Assembly (NCBI RefSeq): GCF_019457475.1
Contig: NZ_CP080413.1
Coordinates: 3,968,001 to 4,032,000, forward strand
Direction: 5' to 3'
Origin: Shewanella acanthi
Lineage (GTDB): Bacteria > Pseudomonadota > Gammaproteobacteria > Enterobacterales > Shewanellaceae
DNA length: 64,000 nt
Shown here: positions 45,039 through 55,630 of the stretch, piece by piece
Position numbering within the stretch: position 1 is the first letter of the stretch
How the letters are laid out: each line of letters opens with the position of its first letter
Notes under the pieces: model-generated
What the model was told of the DNA's origin: nothing
The model's database searches: none
The model's input: the letters and a program-made list of their open reading frames with translations, nothing else
Made by a program: the position numbers and the translations under genes

Positions 45039-46346
45039 TTAACGCTTAGCAGTTTGCGCCTTCTCGGTTTTCGCTTTCTCAGTTTGCGCTAGTAGGGATT
45101 CCACCAGCGCAAATTGTCGCTGCACCGCACCACGGTTTGCGGCAACCACCTTAAGCCCAGCTTGTGCCGCATCTTTCCTTAGTACAGGAGATTCGAAATA
45201 GTGGATAAGGTCCTCAGCCAGTTCCTTTGCGCTAGCGACGATTCTTAGGCTGCCAGCCTCATTAAGCATCTGCGTGATTTGCGCAAAGTCCCTATGGTTG
45301 GGCCCCACCATAACAGGCACAGCCATCGCCACTGGCTCTAACGGATTATGACCACCATGAACAATTAATGAGCCGCCAACAAACGCCTGATCCGCTGCGC
45401 CATAAAAAGTTAAAAGCTCGCCCATGGTATCGCCCACCAGCACTTGGGTATTGGCAGATAGCTCCCCTCCCTCACTGCGGCGCACAGACTCAAACCCTTT
45501 CCCGGCAACGAGTTCGGCTAATGCATTAAATTGTTCGGGGTGACGCGGCGCCATAATCAATAGGGCATCAGGCCACTTAGCCAGCACCAGTCTATGGGCG
45601 GTTAACACAGCGTCAAATTCACCGGGGTGAACACTGCCTGCCACCCACACGGGAGCAGCATCGCGCCCCCAACTGAGTCTTAACTCTTTGGCAGCTGCAA
45701 TGCGCTCGGCGCTAATAAATAAATCGAACTTTAAACTGCCACAGACAGTGACTTTTTCAGCGTCAATTCCGAGATCAATAAAACGCTTGGCTTCATCTTC
45801 GCTTTGCACTGCAATCAAATCTAACGCCTGCAACATAGGCTGGGTGAGTTTTGGGTATTTGGCATATTGCGCTGCTGATTTAGCCGAGAGTCTTGCATTG
45901 GCGAGCATCAGGCCCACGCCACGTTTTGACGCAATGGCAAGTAAATTGGGCCAAAGTTCAGTTTCCATAATGACCATAGCGCGCGGCGACAGCTGAGATA
46001 AAAATCGTCCAATACACAGTGGTAAATCGAATGGCAGATAACAATGCTGTACTGTATTACCGAAGGCCTTTCGCACCTCGGCAGAACCCGTTGGACTTGT
46101 CGTTGTGACAGTGAGCTTAAGTTCAGGATGGGTTTGCAGAATCTGCCGAATAAGTGGAATGGCCGCTAAGGTTTCGCCCATGGAAACAGAATGGATTAAC
46201 AAATCCGTTTTATCTAAGCGACTTAAACCAAATCGCTCGCCCCAGCGGCCACGATAATCCGGGCTCTTAATAGCGCGAAAGGCTAAATACACGATAAGTA
46301 GTGGTGACAAAAGATAAAGCAGTGCACTGTAAAGAAATCGATTCAT
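45039..46346 (-). CDS. waaA: Lipid A Kdo transferase
   Basis: A 435-residue GT30 enzyme with an N-terminal anchor (FLYSALLYLLSPLLIVYLAF). It has GRWGERFG, the catalytic-region HSVSMGETLAAIPL, MVIMETELWPNLLAIA, AGSVHPGEFDAVL and the donor-site GGHNPLEPVAMAVPVMVGP. It adds Kdo from CMP-Kdo to lipid IVA on the inner face of the inner membrane. A single Kdo per lipid A is expected because kdkA is present. The C-terminus has a duplicated EKAKTEKAQTAK tail, slightly longer than usual. It converges on kdkA with a 25-bp gap. Confidence 0.96.
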   Translation of the reverse strand: MNRFLYSALLYLLSPLLIVYLAFRAIKSPDYRGRWGERFGLSRLDKTDLLIHSVSMGETLAAIPLIRQILQTHPELKLTVTTTSPTGSAEVRKAFGNTVQHCYLPFDLPLCIGRFLSQLSPRAMVIMETELWPNLLAIASKRGVGLMLANARLSAKSAAQYAKYPKLTQPMLQALDLIAVQSEDEAKRFIDLGIDAEKVTVCGSLKFDLFISAERIAAAKELRLSWGRDAAPVWVAGSVHPGEFDAVLTAHRLVLAKWPDALLIMAPRHPEQFNALAELVAGKGFESVRRSEGGELSANTQVLVGDTMGELLTFYGAADQAFVGGSLIVHGGHNPLEPVAMAVPVMVGPNHRDFAQITQMLNEAGSLRIVASAKELAEDLIHYFESPVLRKDAAQAGLKVVAANRGAVQRQFALVESLLAQTEKAKTEKAQTAKR

Positions 46347-46529
46347 AAAATCGTGCTGATGAATTTTGCCTGTTGAATGATGGCAATGTTAGCATAATAT
46401 ATCCAAGCGACTTCAAGATACGAGTTTCAGAGGTTTTTTGGATAGACAAATCGTATTGAACTGTTGTTCTGTCGAACATAGAACTAACGCGATTCGAATT
46501 AGGGATAATTTACCAGTAGTGAAGCCATG

Positions 46530-46552
46530 GTTGATTGACTCTAGTAATCAAC
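46530..46552. promoter_or_regulatory. Inverted repeat upstream of the TetR gene, possible operator
   Basis: GTTGATT and AATCAAC arms separated by 9 bp, ending 31 bp before the TetR start codon, where an autoregulatory operator would be expected. Confidence 0.4.
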
Positions 46553-46583
46553 TAGCTCGCTTTACTGACCACTTGGAACACGT

Positions 46584-47231
46584 ATGAAAACCCGCGACAA
46601 AATCATCTATGCTAGCCTTGAGCTATTCAATGAGCACGGCGAAAGAAATATCACCACCAATCATATTGCCGCCCATTTGAATATGAGTCCGGGAAATCTT
46701 TATTACCACTTCCGCAATAAAGAAGACATAATTCGTTCTATTTTTGACCAATATGAAAGCCATCTCGAATCTGGCTTTAAAATCTACGAAGGTGGCCAAG
46801 CCAGTATCGAGCATTTAATTGGTTACTTCGATGCCATGTTCTACACCCTGTGGCAATTTCGTTTTATGTATGCCAACTTGGCAGACATTCTGGCCCGCGA
46901 CGAAGATTTGAAAAAGCGCTATCTTCATGCCCAGCAACAAGTTCTGACCCGCTCCAGCCAAGTACTAAATAAAATTCGTATCGATGGTTATTTAAATATC
47001 GCCGAGGATAAGGTTACCCAACTGGCCGACACCATTAAAATGCTGGTTACCTTCTGGATTAGCTACCAACTTACTCAATCAAGCGCTTCTACCATCACCA
47101 AGGAAATCCTCTACGAAGGCGTACTGCGGGTATTGATGATTTTCCAAGCATACTCTACGACGTCATCGCAGCCGATCTTCAGTCGCCTTGAGCAACATTA
47201 CCAAGCCCTCGCCCAAAACCCTGCGGCTTAA
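46584..47231 (+). CDS. TetR family transcriptional regulator
   Basis: A 215-residue repressor-type protein. The N-terminal helix-turn-helix spans residues about 5-50 (KIIYASLELFNEHGERNITTNHIAAHLNMSPGNLYYHFRNKEDII, split), with the canonical YYHF recognition helix. A ligand-binding all-helical domain follows (FYTLWQFRFMYANLADILARD). The domain resembles the group annotated TetR/AcrR with unknown effector. It lies between waaA (divergent) and kbl, and the TetR target may be itself or neighbouring genes. A small CCTCT/AGAGG hairpin follows the stop. Confidence 0.85.
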   Translation: MKTRDKIIYASLELFNEHGERNITTNHIAAHLNMSPGNLYYHFRNKEDIIRSIFDQYESHLESGFKIYEGGQASIEHLIGYFDAMFYTLWQFRFMYANLADILARDEDLKKRYLHAQQQVLTRSSQVLNKIRIDGYLNIAEDKVTQLADTIKMLVTFWISYQLTQSSASTITKEILYEGVLRVLMIFQAYSTTSSQPIFSRLEQHYQALAQNPAA

Positions 47232-47505
47232 GCCTCTCTTTAGAGGAACTCGCATCCAGAATCCAACTCAAAATGAGAACATTTTGGATGTGAGCGACTA
47301 TCATCTAATCAATGCCAAACGGGCTAGACTTAATTAATCCAACAGCCCATGTTAAGCATTAGTTTTTATAATGTAAAAACCCCTGTAGCCCTAAACTAAT
47401 TTATCCTTCTAGGTCGCATGAAAAAAAGGCTGTAGGCCAATTGGGTTTAGCGTTAGAATGCCGCCACTCCCAGAATCAGAATAAAGTTAACTAAGGAGAT
47501 ATCAG

Positions 47506-48699
47506 GTGGCTTCTACCTCATTCTACGCCCAAATTAATCAACAGCTTGCAGACGTTAAAGCAGAAGGTTTATACAAAAGTGAGCGTGTAATTGCCTCACC
47601 GCAACAGACCGCCATTCAAGTAAATCACCAAGAAGTTGTTAACTTTTGTGCCAACAACTACTTAGGACTAGCCAACCATCCTGAACTCATCAAAGCGGCC
47701 CAAAACGGCTTAGACAGTCACGGCTTTGGCATGGCGTCGGTACGCTTTATTTGTGGTACCCAAGATATCCACAAACAACTCGAAGCCAGCCTAAGTGAAT
47801 TCCTCGGTATGGAAGACACGATTCTGTATTCTTCTTGCTTCGACGCCAACGCGGGTCTGTTCGAAACTCTGTTAGATGCCGAAGATGCCATCATCTCCGA
47901 TGCCTTAAACCACGCTTCTATCATCGACGGCGTGCGTTTATGTAAGGCTAAGCGTTTCCGTTACGCCAACAACGACATGGCGGATTTAGAAACGCAGCTA
48001 ATCGCCGCAAAAGAAGCAGGCGCACGTAACATTTTAATCGCCACCGACGGCGTATTCTCAATGGACGGCGTGATTGCCAACCTTCAGGGCGTGTGTGATT
48101 TAGCCGATAAATACGGCGCGTTAGTGATGGTTGACGACTCACATGCCGTCGGCTTTGTCGGTCAAAATGGCCGAGGTTCACACGAACACTGTGGCGTGAT
48201 GGGTCGCGTTGACATCATCACCGGCACTCTAGGCAAGGCCTTAGGCGGTGCATCGGGCGGTTTCACTTCAGGTAAAAAAGAAGTCATCGACTGGTTACGT
48301 CAACGCTCACGCCCTTACTTGTTCTCTAACTCATTAGCGCCATCTATCGTGACCGCGTCTATCCATGTGTTAGAGATGCTGAAATCAGGCCAAGCGCTGC
48401 GCGAAGCAGTATGGGAAAACAGCCGTTACTTCCGCGAGCAAATGTCGGCGGCGGGCTTTACCTTAGGCGGCGCAGACCACGCGATTATCCCAGTGATGAT
48501 TGGCGATGCCAAACTGGCGAGCGATTTTGCCAACCGCCTATTGGCAGAACACATTTACGTTATTGGCTTCTCATTCCCTGTGGTTCCAAAGGGACAAGCC
48601 CGTATCCGTACTCAAATGTCAGCCGCGCACACTCGTGAGCAGCTAGACAAAGCGATTGAAGCCTTTACCCGTATCGCTAAAGAAATGGCGATTATCTAG
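47506..48699 (+). CDS. kbl: 2-amino-3-ketobutyrate CoA ligase (glycine C-acetyltransferase)
   Basis: A 397-residue PLP enzyme that cleaves 2-amino-3-ketobutyrate with CoA to glycine and acetyl-CoA in threonine breakdown. It has [32 protein letters not shown], the His of DDSHAVGF, and the PLP-lysine block [14 protein letters not shown] near 240. The start is GTG 47506 with AAGGAG 8 bp upstream. The stop codon TAG is the first part of a 270-bp inverted-repeat element. It forms a pathway with tdh downstream. Confidence 0.97.
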   Translation: MASTSFYAQINQQLADVKAEGLYKSERVIASPQQTAIQVNHQEVVNFCANNYLGLANHPELIKAAQNGLDSHGFGMASVRFICGTQDIHKQLEASLSEFLGMEDTILYSSCFDANAGLFETLLDAEDAIISDALNHASIIDGVRLCKAKRFRYANNDMADLETQLIAAKEAGARNILIATDGVFSMDGVIANLQGVCDLADKYGALVMVDDSHAVGFVGQNGRGSHEHCGVMGRVDIITGTLGKALGGASGGFTSGKKEVIDWLRQRSRPYLFSNSLAPSIVTASIHVLEMLKSGQALREAVWENSRYFREQMSAAGFTLGGADHAIIPVMIGDAKLASDFANRLLAEHIYVIGFSFPVVPKGQARIRTQMSAAHTREQLDKAIEAFTRIAKEMAII

Positions 48700-48965
48700 G
48701 GCGTATTGACGTTTCAGGGTTATTTTTGCAGCAATTTGGCTGGTGTTTATGCAAGGCAAAGTCCGTGCCGTGTAGTTATTCTACATAAACGGACGATAAC
48801 GTAGCAGAAACGTCAGCCAAACGCTGCCCGAAGGGTTCGTCTGGCAAGCACTTACTCTTTGTCACTCGTCATTTGAGTAGAATAACTACACGTCATTCCT
48901 CGCTTCGCGAGTACGAGCTTGCCAGAACGAACAAAATTTAATCTCGAAACACCAATACGTCCTAG
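48696..48965. mobile_element. 270-bp MITE-like inverted-repeat element between kbl and tdh
   Basis: The ends are imperfect inverted repeats: CTAGGGCGTATTGACGTTTC on the left and, read on the other strand from 48965, CTAGGACGTATTGGTGTTTC. Inside are nested inverted repeats: GTGTAGTTATTCTAC (48770-48784) with its exact complement at 48877-48891, GTTCGTCTGGCAAGC (48835-48849) with a near-exact complement at 48917-48932, and GTCCGT/ACGGAC. There is no open frame. The element supplies the kbl stop codon. Structure and size fit a miniature inverted-repeat element or a long REP-type cassette. Confidence 0.65.
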
Positions 48966-48976
48966 GACTCTACAAA

Positions 48977-50002
48977 ATGAAAGCACTAAGCAAGTTAAAA
49001 GCCGAAAAAGGTATTTGGTTAGTCGATGCGCCTAAACCTGAAATGGGCCACAACGATCTGCTGATCAAGATTAAAAAGACCGCGATTTGCGGCACCGACA
49101 TGCACATTTATAACTGGGACGAATGGTCACAAAAAACCATTCCTGTACCTATGGTCGTTGGCCACGAATACGTGGGTGAAGTGGTTGGCATCGGTCAAGA
49201 AGTTCGCGGTTTTAACATTGGTGACCGCGTTTCTGGTGAAGGTCACATCACCTGTGGTCACTGCCGTAACTGCCGTGCGGGTCGTACCCATTTATGCCGC
49301 AACACCTCAGGTGTCGGTGTAAACCGCGAAGGTTCATTTGCTGAATACTTAGTTATCCCAGCGTTTAACGCCTTCAAAATCCCAGACGATATCAGCGATG
49401 ATTTAGCCTCTATCTTCGACCCATTCGGTAACGCTGTGCACACTGCGTTGTCATTCGATTTAGTGGGCGAAGACGTGTTAATTACAGGCGCTGGCCCAAT
49501 CGGTATTATGGCTGCGGCCGTATGTCGCCATGTTGGTGCTCGCCACGTGGTGATCACCGATGTTAACGAATACCGTTTAGAGCTGGCCCGTAAGATGGGC
49601 GCGACTCGCGCGGTTAACGTTGCTAAAGAAAACCTGAAGGACGTAATGGCGGAACTCGGCATGACCGAAGGTTTCGATGTGGGTCTGGAAATGTCAGGCG
49701 TACCAACGGCGTTCCACGCGATGTTAGACACCATGAACCACGGTGGCAAAATCGCCATGCTGGGTATTCCAGGCGGCGAAATGGCGATCGACTGGAGCAA
49801 AGTGATCTTCAAAGGTCTAGTGATCAAAGGCATTTACGGCCGTGAGATGTTCGAAACTTGGTACAAGATGGCAAGCCTAATCCAATCTGGCTTAGACATT
49901 TCACCTATCATCACTCACCACTACAAGATCGAAGATTTCCAAAAAGGCTTCGACGCCATGGGTTCTGGCCAATCCGGTAAAGTGATTTTAAGCTGGGATT
50001 AA
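48977..50002 (+). CDS. tdh: L-threonine 3-dehydrogenase
   Basis: A 341-residue zinc-dependent medium-chain dehydrogenase oxidising threonine to 2-amino-3-ketobutyrate with NAD. The catalytic zinc site is in [15 protein letters not shown] and GHEYVGEV, and the structural zinc cysteines in [14 protein letters not shown]. The Rossmann motif is [12 protein letters not shown] near 170. The product is the substrate of kbl. In E. coli kbl and tdh are almost contiguous; here the two are parted by the inverted-repeat element, leaving only 11 bp between the element and the ATG, without a strong ribosome site. Confidence 0.97.
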   Translation: MKALSKLKAEKGIWLVDAPKPEMGHNDLLIKIKKTAICGTDMHIYNWDEWSQKTIPVPMVVGHEYVGEVVGIGQEVRGFNIGDRVSGEGHITCGHCRNCRAGRTHLCRNTSGVGVNREGSFAEYLVIPAFNAFKIPDDISDDLASIFDPFGNAVHTALSFDLVGEDVLITGAGPIGIMAAAVCRHVGARHVVITDVNEYRLELARKMGATRAVNVAKENLKDVMAELGMTEGFDVGLEMSGVPTAFHAMLDTMNHGGKIAMLGIPGGEMAIDWSKVIFKGLVIKGIYGREMFETWYKMASLIQSGLDISPIITHHYKIEDFQKGFDAMGSGQSGKVILSWD

Positions 50003-50029
50003 TCTCTCAGAAGTGTCACCTATTAAAAC

Positions 50030-50055
50030 AAGGGGCTGTACACATGCAGCCCCTT
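50030..50055 (+). terminator. Hairpin after tdh
   Basis: AAGGGGCTG / CAGCCCCTT with an 8-nt loop, followed by ATTGC, so it is only a weak terminator or a leader hairpin for glpE. Confidence 0.45.
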
Positions 50056-50106
50056 ATTGCACACTTATCCCAAGGTAATCCTACCTCTGCAATTTCAGGT
50101 TTTATT

Positions 50107-50412
50107 ATGTCTTCCTTTAAACACTTAAGCGTCAACCAATTAGTGCAAATGACCGAGTCTAAGTCAGTACAAATCGTCGATATTCGCGATGGTAATAGCT
50201 TCAGCAACGGCCATATCGCTGGCGCAGTTAACTTAAATAATGACAACTTGGCGCAATTTATCAGCCAAGCGGACATGGATAGCCCATTAGTGGTTGTGTG
50301 TTACCACGGCATCAGCAGCCAAACGGCCGCGCAATACCTGTGTGAACAGGGTTTCGATGATGTTTACAGTCTCGATGGTGGCTTTAGTGCATGGCATGAG
50401 GCCAATGCATGA
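50107..50412 (+). CDS. glpE: Thiosulfate sulfurtransferase (rhodanese)
   Basis: A 101-residue single-domain rhodanese. It has QIVDIRDGNSFSNGHIAGAVN (CH2A-type) and the active-site loop VCYHGISSQTAA with the persulfide Cys near 65. It moves sulfur from thiosulfate to cyanide or thioredoxin. ATG 50107 gives the GlpE length; an upstream ATG at 50044 lies within a hairpin loop. It overlaps glpG by 4 bp, the conserved glpE-glpG pair, here without glpR or glpD. Confidence 0.93.
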   Translation: MSSFKHLSVNQLVQMTESKSVQIVDIRDGNSFSNGHIAGAVNLNNDNLAQFISQADMDSPLVVVCYHGISSQTAAQYLCEQGFDDVYSLDGGFSAWHEANA

Positions 50413-51242
50413 TAGAAATTGGTCGACTCCCCAATAGCAGAGCCGCGCAGGCCTTCGTCGATTACCTCAAAGGTAAACAGATTGAGTGCCAAGTCCAGCC
50501 GCTAATGCAGGGAGTCGCCATTGTGGTGACCCACGACAAAGATGCCGAGCTTGCCAGCAAAGAGTTTGCCCACTTCATCGCTAATCCATACGAGAACAAA
50601 TACCTACAAGCCTCTTGGGAACATGGCGATACTGAAGCCAAACTCGATTATGGCGCGCCATCACTACAACTTTTCAGCCAATTTATTACTGGCGCAGGCC
50701 CACTCACCCTCGTTATTTTTGCTCTTTGTACACTGATTTATGCCGCCATGAACCTTGGTTTTGGCGCGCCAGTTTACGAAGCGCTTTCCTATTTTGGTGC
50801 GGTGCCAGACACGAGTACGGTCCAGTTCTGGCGAGTGTTTACCCCTAGCCTGCTGCATTTCTCCGCCATGCATATCATCTTCAACCTATTATGGTGGTGG
50901 TACTTAGGGGGCAGAATTGAAACTCGCATCGGCACCACACCACTGCTGATATTGCTAGTCGTCGCGGGGACACTGCCTAACGTGGTTCAGTACTATGTGA
51001 CTGGCCCAAACTTTGGTGGACTCTCGGGCGTGGTGTATGCCGTCGTGGGATACACTTGGGTAATGGGTCTTCGCAAACCCAGCGCAGGGATTGGCCTACC
51101 CCCTTCCTACATGGGCTTTATGATGCTGTGGCTGGTATTAGGCTTTACCGATTTCTTAGGGGTTTCTGTCGCCAACGGCGCCCATATTGGTGGTTTGTTG
51201 ATTGGCTTAGCCCAAGGTCTATTTGATAGCCGTAAAAAATAA
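50409..51242 (+). CDS. glpG: Rhomboid intramembrane serine protease
   Basis: A 277-residue membrane protease with an N-terminal cytosolic domain (IEIGRLPNSRAAQAFVDYL) and six helices. The catalytic Ser is in GLSGVVYAVVGY and the catalytic His in NGAHIGGLLIGL; HIIFNLLWWWYLGGRIE is the L1/TM2 block with the conserved His and Asn. It cleaves membrane proteins within or next to the bilayer. It overlaps glpE by 4 bp and ends facing elbB. Confidence 0.96.
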   Translation: MIEIGRLPNSRAAQAFVDYLKGKQIECQVQPLMQGVAIVVTHDKDAELASKEFAHFIANPYENKYLQASWEHGDTEAKLDYGAPSLQLFSQFITGAGPLTLVIFALCTLIYAAMNLGFGAPVYEALSYFGAVPDTSTVQFWRVFTPSLLHFSAMHIIFNLLWWWYLGGRIETRIGTTPLLILLVVAGTLPNVVQYYVTGPNFGGLSGVVYAVVGYTWVMGLRKPSAGIGLPPSYMGFMMLWLVLGFTDFLGVSVANGAHIGGLLIGLAQGLFDSRKK

Positions 51243-51359
51243 CGCGATAACTGAAACCAGCATTTGCTAAAGCCAAAATGAAACCGATTTAATTGCCATC
51301 AGTGATAGTGACCGTGCTGGTTCCAAGGCAGATATCACCTTAAAACACCCCATAAAATG

Positions 51360-51382
51360 ATGCCCCAACAAAACTGGGGCAT
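51360..51382. terminator. Hairpin between convergent glpG and elbB
   Basis: ATGCCCCA-ACAAAAC-TGGGGCAT. On the elbB (minus) side it is followed by CATTTTATG; U-tract weak. Confidence 0.5.
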
Positions 51383-51403
51383 ACTAATCAGTCCACCAGC
51401 AAC

Positions 51404-52063
51404 TTATTTACTGGCTAACTCTAATACCTTATGCACTAGCTTTTCGATACCCGAATGTGCTTCTGCGATATTACCCGCCAACATATAGGCAGGAGTACTC
51501 ACAATGTTGTGGATCTCATCGACAACAATCTCATGAACTGTCGCCTCTTGATGGGCGCCACCCATTAAATTAAATGCAGCAACGGTATCAATGTCATTGC
51601 CAATCGTGCCCTTAGCGCCGTGGCCGTAGAGGCGCGGGATCATCATAGGTGCGATGCACATAAAACCAACTGGCTTTTTAGTTACAATAAACTCATTAAT
51701 AAAATCAGTGACTAATAGGTTAACTTCGCATTCACTGCCGTTAGTAGCGAAGTTGCACAAATTTTTCGCGGCCCCAAAACCACCAGGCACAATCAGCGCA
51801 TCAAAGTCATGTACATCTAACTCAATTGTGTCCTTAACATCGCCCCGGGCAATACGAGCCGACTCGACTAAAACGTTTCGGGTCGCTGCAGCATCAACCT
51901 CTCCGGTAGCATGATTAACAACATGCATCTGATTGATATTGGTTGCAAAACACTGATATTGCGCCCCAGCTTTAGCCAAAGATAATAAGGTTAAAACCGA
52001 TTCATGGATCTCTGTTCCATCGAAAACACCGCACCCACTGAGTAATACTGCGATTTTTTTCAT
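51404..52063 (-). CDS. elbB: Isoprenoid biosynthesis glyoxalase ElbB
   Basis: A 219-residue DJ-1/PfpI-superfamily protein. It has KKIAVLLSGCGVFDGTEIHE at the start, ALIVPGGFGAAKNLCNF and the nucleophile-elbow region KPVGFMCIAPMMIPRLYG with the family Cys. ElbB has weak glyoxalase activity and is linked to isoprenoid metabolism. I chose ATG 52063, which begins directly at the family N-terminus and follows AAGAAGG; an upstream ATG at 52135 would add a non-homologous 24 residues. Confidence 0.92.
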   Translation of the reverse strand: MKKIAVLLSGCGVFDGTEIHESVLTLLSLAKAGAQYQCFATNINQMHVVNHATGEVDAAATRNVLVESARIARGDVKDTIELDVHDFDALIVPGGFGAAKNLCNFATNGSECEVNLLVTDFINEFIVTKKPVGFMCIAPMMIPRLYGHGAKGTIGNDIDTVAAFNLMGGAHQEATVHEIVVDEIHNIVSTPAYMLAGNIAEAHSGIEKLVHKVLELASK

Positions 52064-52332
52064 TAAAAATGCCCTTCTTATGTCATTTGGTTTTAACAAA
52101 CTAGAAACAAATGTGTTGATCTGATTAAAAATCATGCTAACTTAGTTCGTCGAATCTGATGGACGGTCAAAATTAAGCCAGCTAGCAGATATTTTACGGA
52201 GACAATAAAAAATCCACAAATCAGGATGATTTTTCAGGAAACTTTATCGAACTCACACAATTTTTTAAAAACAATAATAATCAACAACTTAAAAATATCG
52301 CACCAAGCCGTAATCATCGCCATAATTCACAG

Positions 52333-52362
52333 TTGACTTTTTCACTCACAGACTTATCCACA
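52333..52362 (+). promoter_or_regulatory. polA promoter candidate with perfect DnaA box
   Basis: TTGACT at 52333-52338 could be a -35 element with a weak -10 (TATCCA, 52355). A perfect DnaA box TTATCCACA (52354-52362) overlaps it, about 90 bp before the polA start. The rest of 52064-52332 is AT-rich with no gene seen. Confidence 0.45.
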
Positions 52363-52448
52363 GGCTGAGAGTCAATTTGCCGTGGCTGAAAAACCACTTC
52401 TGTGGCATGCTTACCGCCATCTACGTCATCGATAAACGAAAATTACTT

Positions 52449-55217
52449 ATGCCTACCATTGCAAATAACCCACTTGTCCTTGTGGATGGATCTTCCTATT
52501 TATATCGCGCTTATTATGCGCCTCCTCACCTGACAAACTCAAAGGGCGAAGCAACTGGTGCTGTATATGGCGTAGTCAACATGCTACGCAGTTTATTATC
52601 CCGCTATCAACCGAGTCACATCGCCGTGGTATTCGACGCCAAGGGCAAAACGTTCCGCAATGACATGTATAGCGATTACAAGGCTCATCGCCCACCGATG
52701 CCCGATGATCTACGCTCGCAAATCGAGCCCCTGCACCGCATTATTCGCGCCTTAGGTCTACCCCTAATTTCAATCCCAGGCGTTGAGGCCGACGACGTGA
52801 TTGGCACTATCGCCCGTCAAGCCAGTAGTGAACAACGAGCAGTACTCATCAGCACCGGTGATAAGGATATGGCGCAACTGGTTGATGAACATATCACCCT
52901 GATCAACACCATGACAGATACCATCATGGGGCCTGCTGAAGTCACCGAAAAATTTGGTGTTGGCCCTGAACTGATTATCGATTTACTCGCTCTAATGGGC
53001 GATAAGGCCGATAACATTCCGGGTTTACCTGGAGTAGGCGAGAAAACCGCACTCGCCATGCTTACCGGTGCCGGTGGTGTAGCAAAGTTATTGGCTGAGC
53101 CAGAAAAAGTAGCAGAATTAGGCTTTAGAGGCTCAAAAACCATGGGCGCCAAGATCATCGAAAATGCCGAAATGCTTGAGCTGTCCTATGCGCTTGCTAC
53201 CATCAAAACCGATGTTGAGCTTGAGCAGGATTGGCATGAACTGACCGTCAAACCAGCCGACCGAGACGAACTAATCAAATGCTACGGTGAGATGGAATTT
53301 AAGCGCTGGCTCGCCGAAGTGTTAGATAACAAAGCTCCTAATTCTGTAGCAGTGCCAAGCACAGCGGTGGAAACTCAAGAAGACGTAACGCCAGCGGCCA
53401 ACATTGAGACCCACTACGAGACGATTCTAACCGAAACACAGCTAGATCAATGGATTAGCCAGCTTAAGCAGGCACCGCTCATAGCTGTGGATACTGAAAC
53501 CACCAGCCTCGACTATATGCAGGCGCAATTGGTTGGACTGTCATTTTCAATTGAAGTCGGCAAAGCAGCCTACCTTCCTGTAGCCCACGATTATGTTGGC
53601 GCGCCAACACAGCTAGACAAACAGTTAGTGCTAGAAAAGCTGCGCCCGATTTTAGAAAATCCTGAAATTAAAAAAGTCGGCCAAAACATTAAATACGATA
53701 TGAGCGTGCTGGCAAATGCGGGCATCAAGCTTCAAGGTGTCGTCTTCGACACTATGCTCGAATCCTACGTGTTTAATTCTGTCGCATCCCGCCACGATAT
53801 GGACGGCCTGGCGCTCAAATATTTAGGCCATAAAAATATTGGCTTTGAAGACATCGCAGGCAAAGGCGCTAAGCAATTAACCTTTAACCAAATTTCACTA
53901 GAGACCGCTGCGCCCTATGCGGCAGAAGATGCCGATATTACCCTGCGCTTACACCAACATCTGTGGCCAAGAATCGAAAAAGAAGACAAGCTAGCTGCAG
54001 TATTTAGCGATATCGAACTGCCGCTTATCCAAGTGCTATCGGATATCGAGCGCCAAGGTGTGTTTATCGACAGCATGCTACTGGGCCAACAAAGCGATGA
54101 ATTAGCGCGTAAAATCGATGACCTTGAAACCAAGGCCTACGAGATAGCCGGCGAGAAATTCAACTTAAGTTCGCCAAAGCAGCTGCAAACCCTATTTTTT
54201 GAGAAGTTGGGTTATCCGGTTATTAAAAAGACGCCTAAGGGCGCACCTTCAACTGCCGAAGAAGTCTTAGTGGAATTGGCATTAGATTATCCACTGCCTA
54301 AGGTCATCCTTGAGCACCGCAGCTTAACCAAATTAAAGAGCACTTATACCGATAAACTGCCGCTGATGGTTAATGCAAAAACGGGTCGTGTACACACAAG
54401 CTACCATCAAGCCAACGCGGCAACGGGTCGCTTATCATCGAGCGAGCCTAACCTGCAGAATATTCCGATCCGCAATGAAGAGGGTCGCCGTATTCGCCAA
54501 GCATTCATTGCCCCACAGGGTCGTAAGATTCTCGCTGCGGACTATTCACAAATCGAACTGAGGATCATGGCGCATCTCTCCCAAGATGACGGCCTACTCA
54601 AAGCCTTTGCCGAGGGTAAAGACATTCACCGCGCTACCGCTGCCGAAGTTTTTGGTACCGACTTTGAAGACGTCACGACCGAACAGCGACGCCGTGCCAA
54701 GGCCGTTAACTTTGGTCTGATTTATGGTATGTCGGCCTTCGGCTTAGCCCGTCAGCTCGATATTCCCCGTAACGAAGCCCAAAGTTATATCGACACTTAC
54801 TTTGCCCGTTACCCAGGCGTATTGAGATATATGGAGGAAACCCGCGCCAGCGCCGCCGAATTAGGCTATGTTTCCACCCTCTTTGGCCGTCGCCTCTATC
54901 TGCCAGAAATTCGTGACCGCAACGCCATGCGTCGCCAAGCTGCAGAGCGCGCCGCGATTAACGCCCCGATGCAAGGCACAGCGGCAGATATCATTAAAAA
55001 GGCCATGATCAGCATTGCCGATTGGATAAAAACCGAAACCAAGGGTGAAATCACCATGATCATGCAAGTTCATGACGAACTGGTATTTGAGGTCGATGCA
55101 GATAAAGCAGAAGAGCTAAAACTCAAGGTTTGCCAATTAATGGCCGGCGCAGTGCAACTCGATGTTGAGCTGTTAGCAGAAGCAGGACTTGGCGATAACT
55201 GGGACGAGGCGCACTAA
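52449..55217 (+). CDS. polA: DNA polymerase I
   Basis: A 922-residue repair and Okazaki-fragment polymerase with all three activities. The 5' nuclease spans residues 1 to about 290 ([51 protein letters not shown] split). The 3'-5' exonuclease is intact ([10 protein letters not shown]). The polymerase domain has motif [13 protein letters not shown], motif [15 protein letters not shown] and motif [13 protein letters not shown] 52449 starts directly at [14 protein letters not shown]; an upstream ATG at 52377 would add 24 foreign residues. spf follows, as in enterobacteria. Confidence 0.98.
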   Translation: MPTIANNPLVLVDGSSYLYRAYYAPPHLTNSKGEATGAVYGVVNMLRSLLSRYQPSHIAVVFDAKGKTFRNDMYSDYKAHRPPMPDDLRSQIEPLHRIIRALGLPLISIPGVEADDVIGTIARQASSEQRAVLISTGDKDMAQLVDEHITLINTMTDTIMGPAEVTEKFGVGPELIIDLLALMGDKADNIPGLPGVGEKTALAMLTGAGGVAKLLAEPEKVAELGFRGSKTMGAKIIENAEMLELSYALATIKTDVELEQDWHELTVKPADRDELIKCYGEMEFKRWLAEVLDNKAPNSVAVPSTAVETQEDVTPAANIETHYETILTETQLDQWISQLKQAPLIAVDTETTSLDYMQAQLVGLSFSIEVGKAAYLPVAHDYVGAPTQLDKQLVLEKLRPILENPEIKKVGQNIKYDMSVLANAGIKLQGVVFDTMLESYVFNSVASRHDMDGLALKYLGHKNIGFEDIAGKGAKQLTFNQISLETAAPYAAEDADITLRLHQHLWPRIEKEDKLAAVFSDIELPLIQVLSDIERQGVFIDSMLLGQQSDELARKIDDLETKAYEIAGEKFNLSSPKQLQTLFFEKLGYPVIKKTPKGAPSTAEEVLVELALDYPLPKVILEHRSLTKLKSTYTDKLPLMVNAKTGRVHTSYHQANAATGRLSSSEPNLQNIPIRNEEGRRIRQAFIAPQGRKILAADYSQIELRIMAHLSQDDGLLKAFAEGKDIHRATAAEVFGTDFEDVTTEQRRRAKAVNFGLIYGMSAFGLARQLDIPRNEAQSYIDTYFARYPGVLRYMEETRASAAELGYVSTLFGRRLYLPEIRDRNAMRRQAAERAAINAPMQGTAADIIKKAMISIADWIKTETKGEITMIMQVHDELVFEVDADKAEELKLKVCQLMAGAVQLDVELLAEAGLGDNWDEAH

Positions 55218-55245
55218 TCTCAGTTTCGCTTAATTTCAAATATTG

Positions 55246-55277
55246 AAGGGCTTATTCCGCAGGGATAAGCCCTTTTT
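55246..55277 (+). terminator. Intrinsic terminator of polA
   Basis: AAGGGCTTAT / ATAAGCCCTT with a 9-nt loop, followed by TTTTTG. Confidence 0.88.
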
Positions 55278-55617
55278 GTATATCCAACCCTATTACGGTG
55301 AGAAAACACTCCATAACTCATTCATCTATTAATAAGAAGATTCGATAGCCATCAGCCAAAGCTAAGCAATTTCTCTTCATTCGTTCGGTTTTCACAACAA
55401 ATGGCGTTTATCCACCCAGTCGCCACCCGTAAAAAATCATCATTCCTAGTCAGTTTCGTACCTAAAAATCAATAATCATGGCAATTCAGAGAGTTAATTC
55501 GTGAATTATGAAATTTTTCGATCAAAATCAGTCGCTTTTTCAAACAACTATTGAGACCAAACGCACATTATTATCACTTTTTGAAAAAAACTGTTTCCTA
55601 TTTTAAGATAAATGACG

Positions 55618-55623
55618 TATTAT
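55618..55623 (+). promoter_or_regulatory. -10 element of spf
   Basis: TATTAT lies 7 bp before the expected +1 at 55631. The -35 region is weak (TTCCTA), consistent with an activator- or repressor-tuned promoter. Confidence 0.5.
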
Positions 55624-55630
55624 TCTCTGC

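Noticed and set aside
52377..52448. Earlier start for polA
   Set aside because: The extra 24 residues do not resemble the family N-terminus, which begins at MPTIANN.
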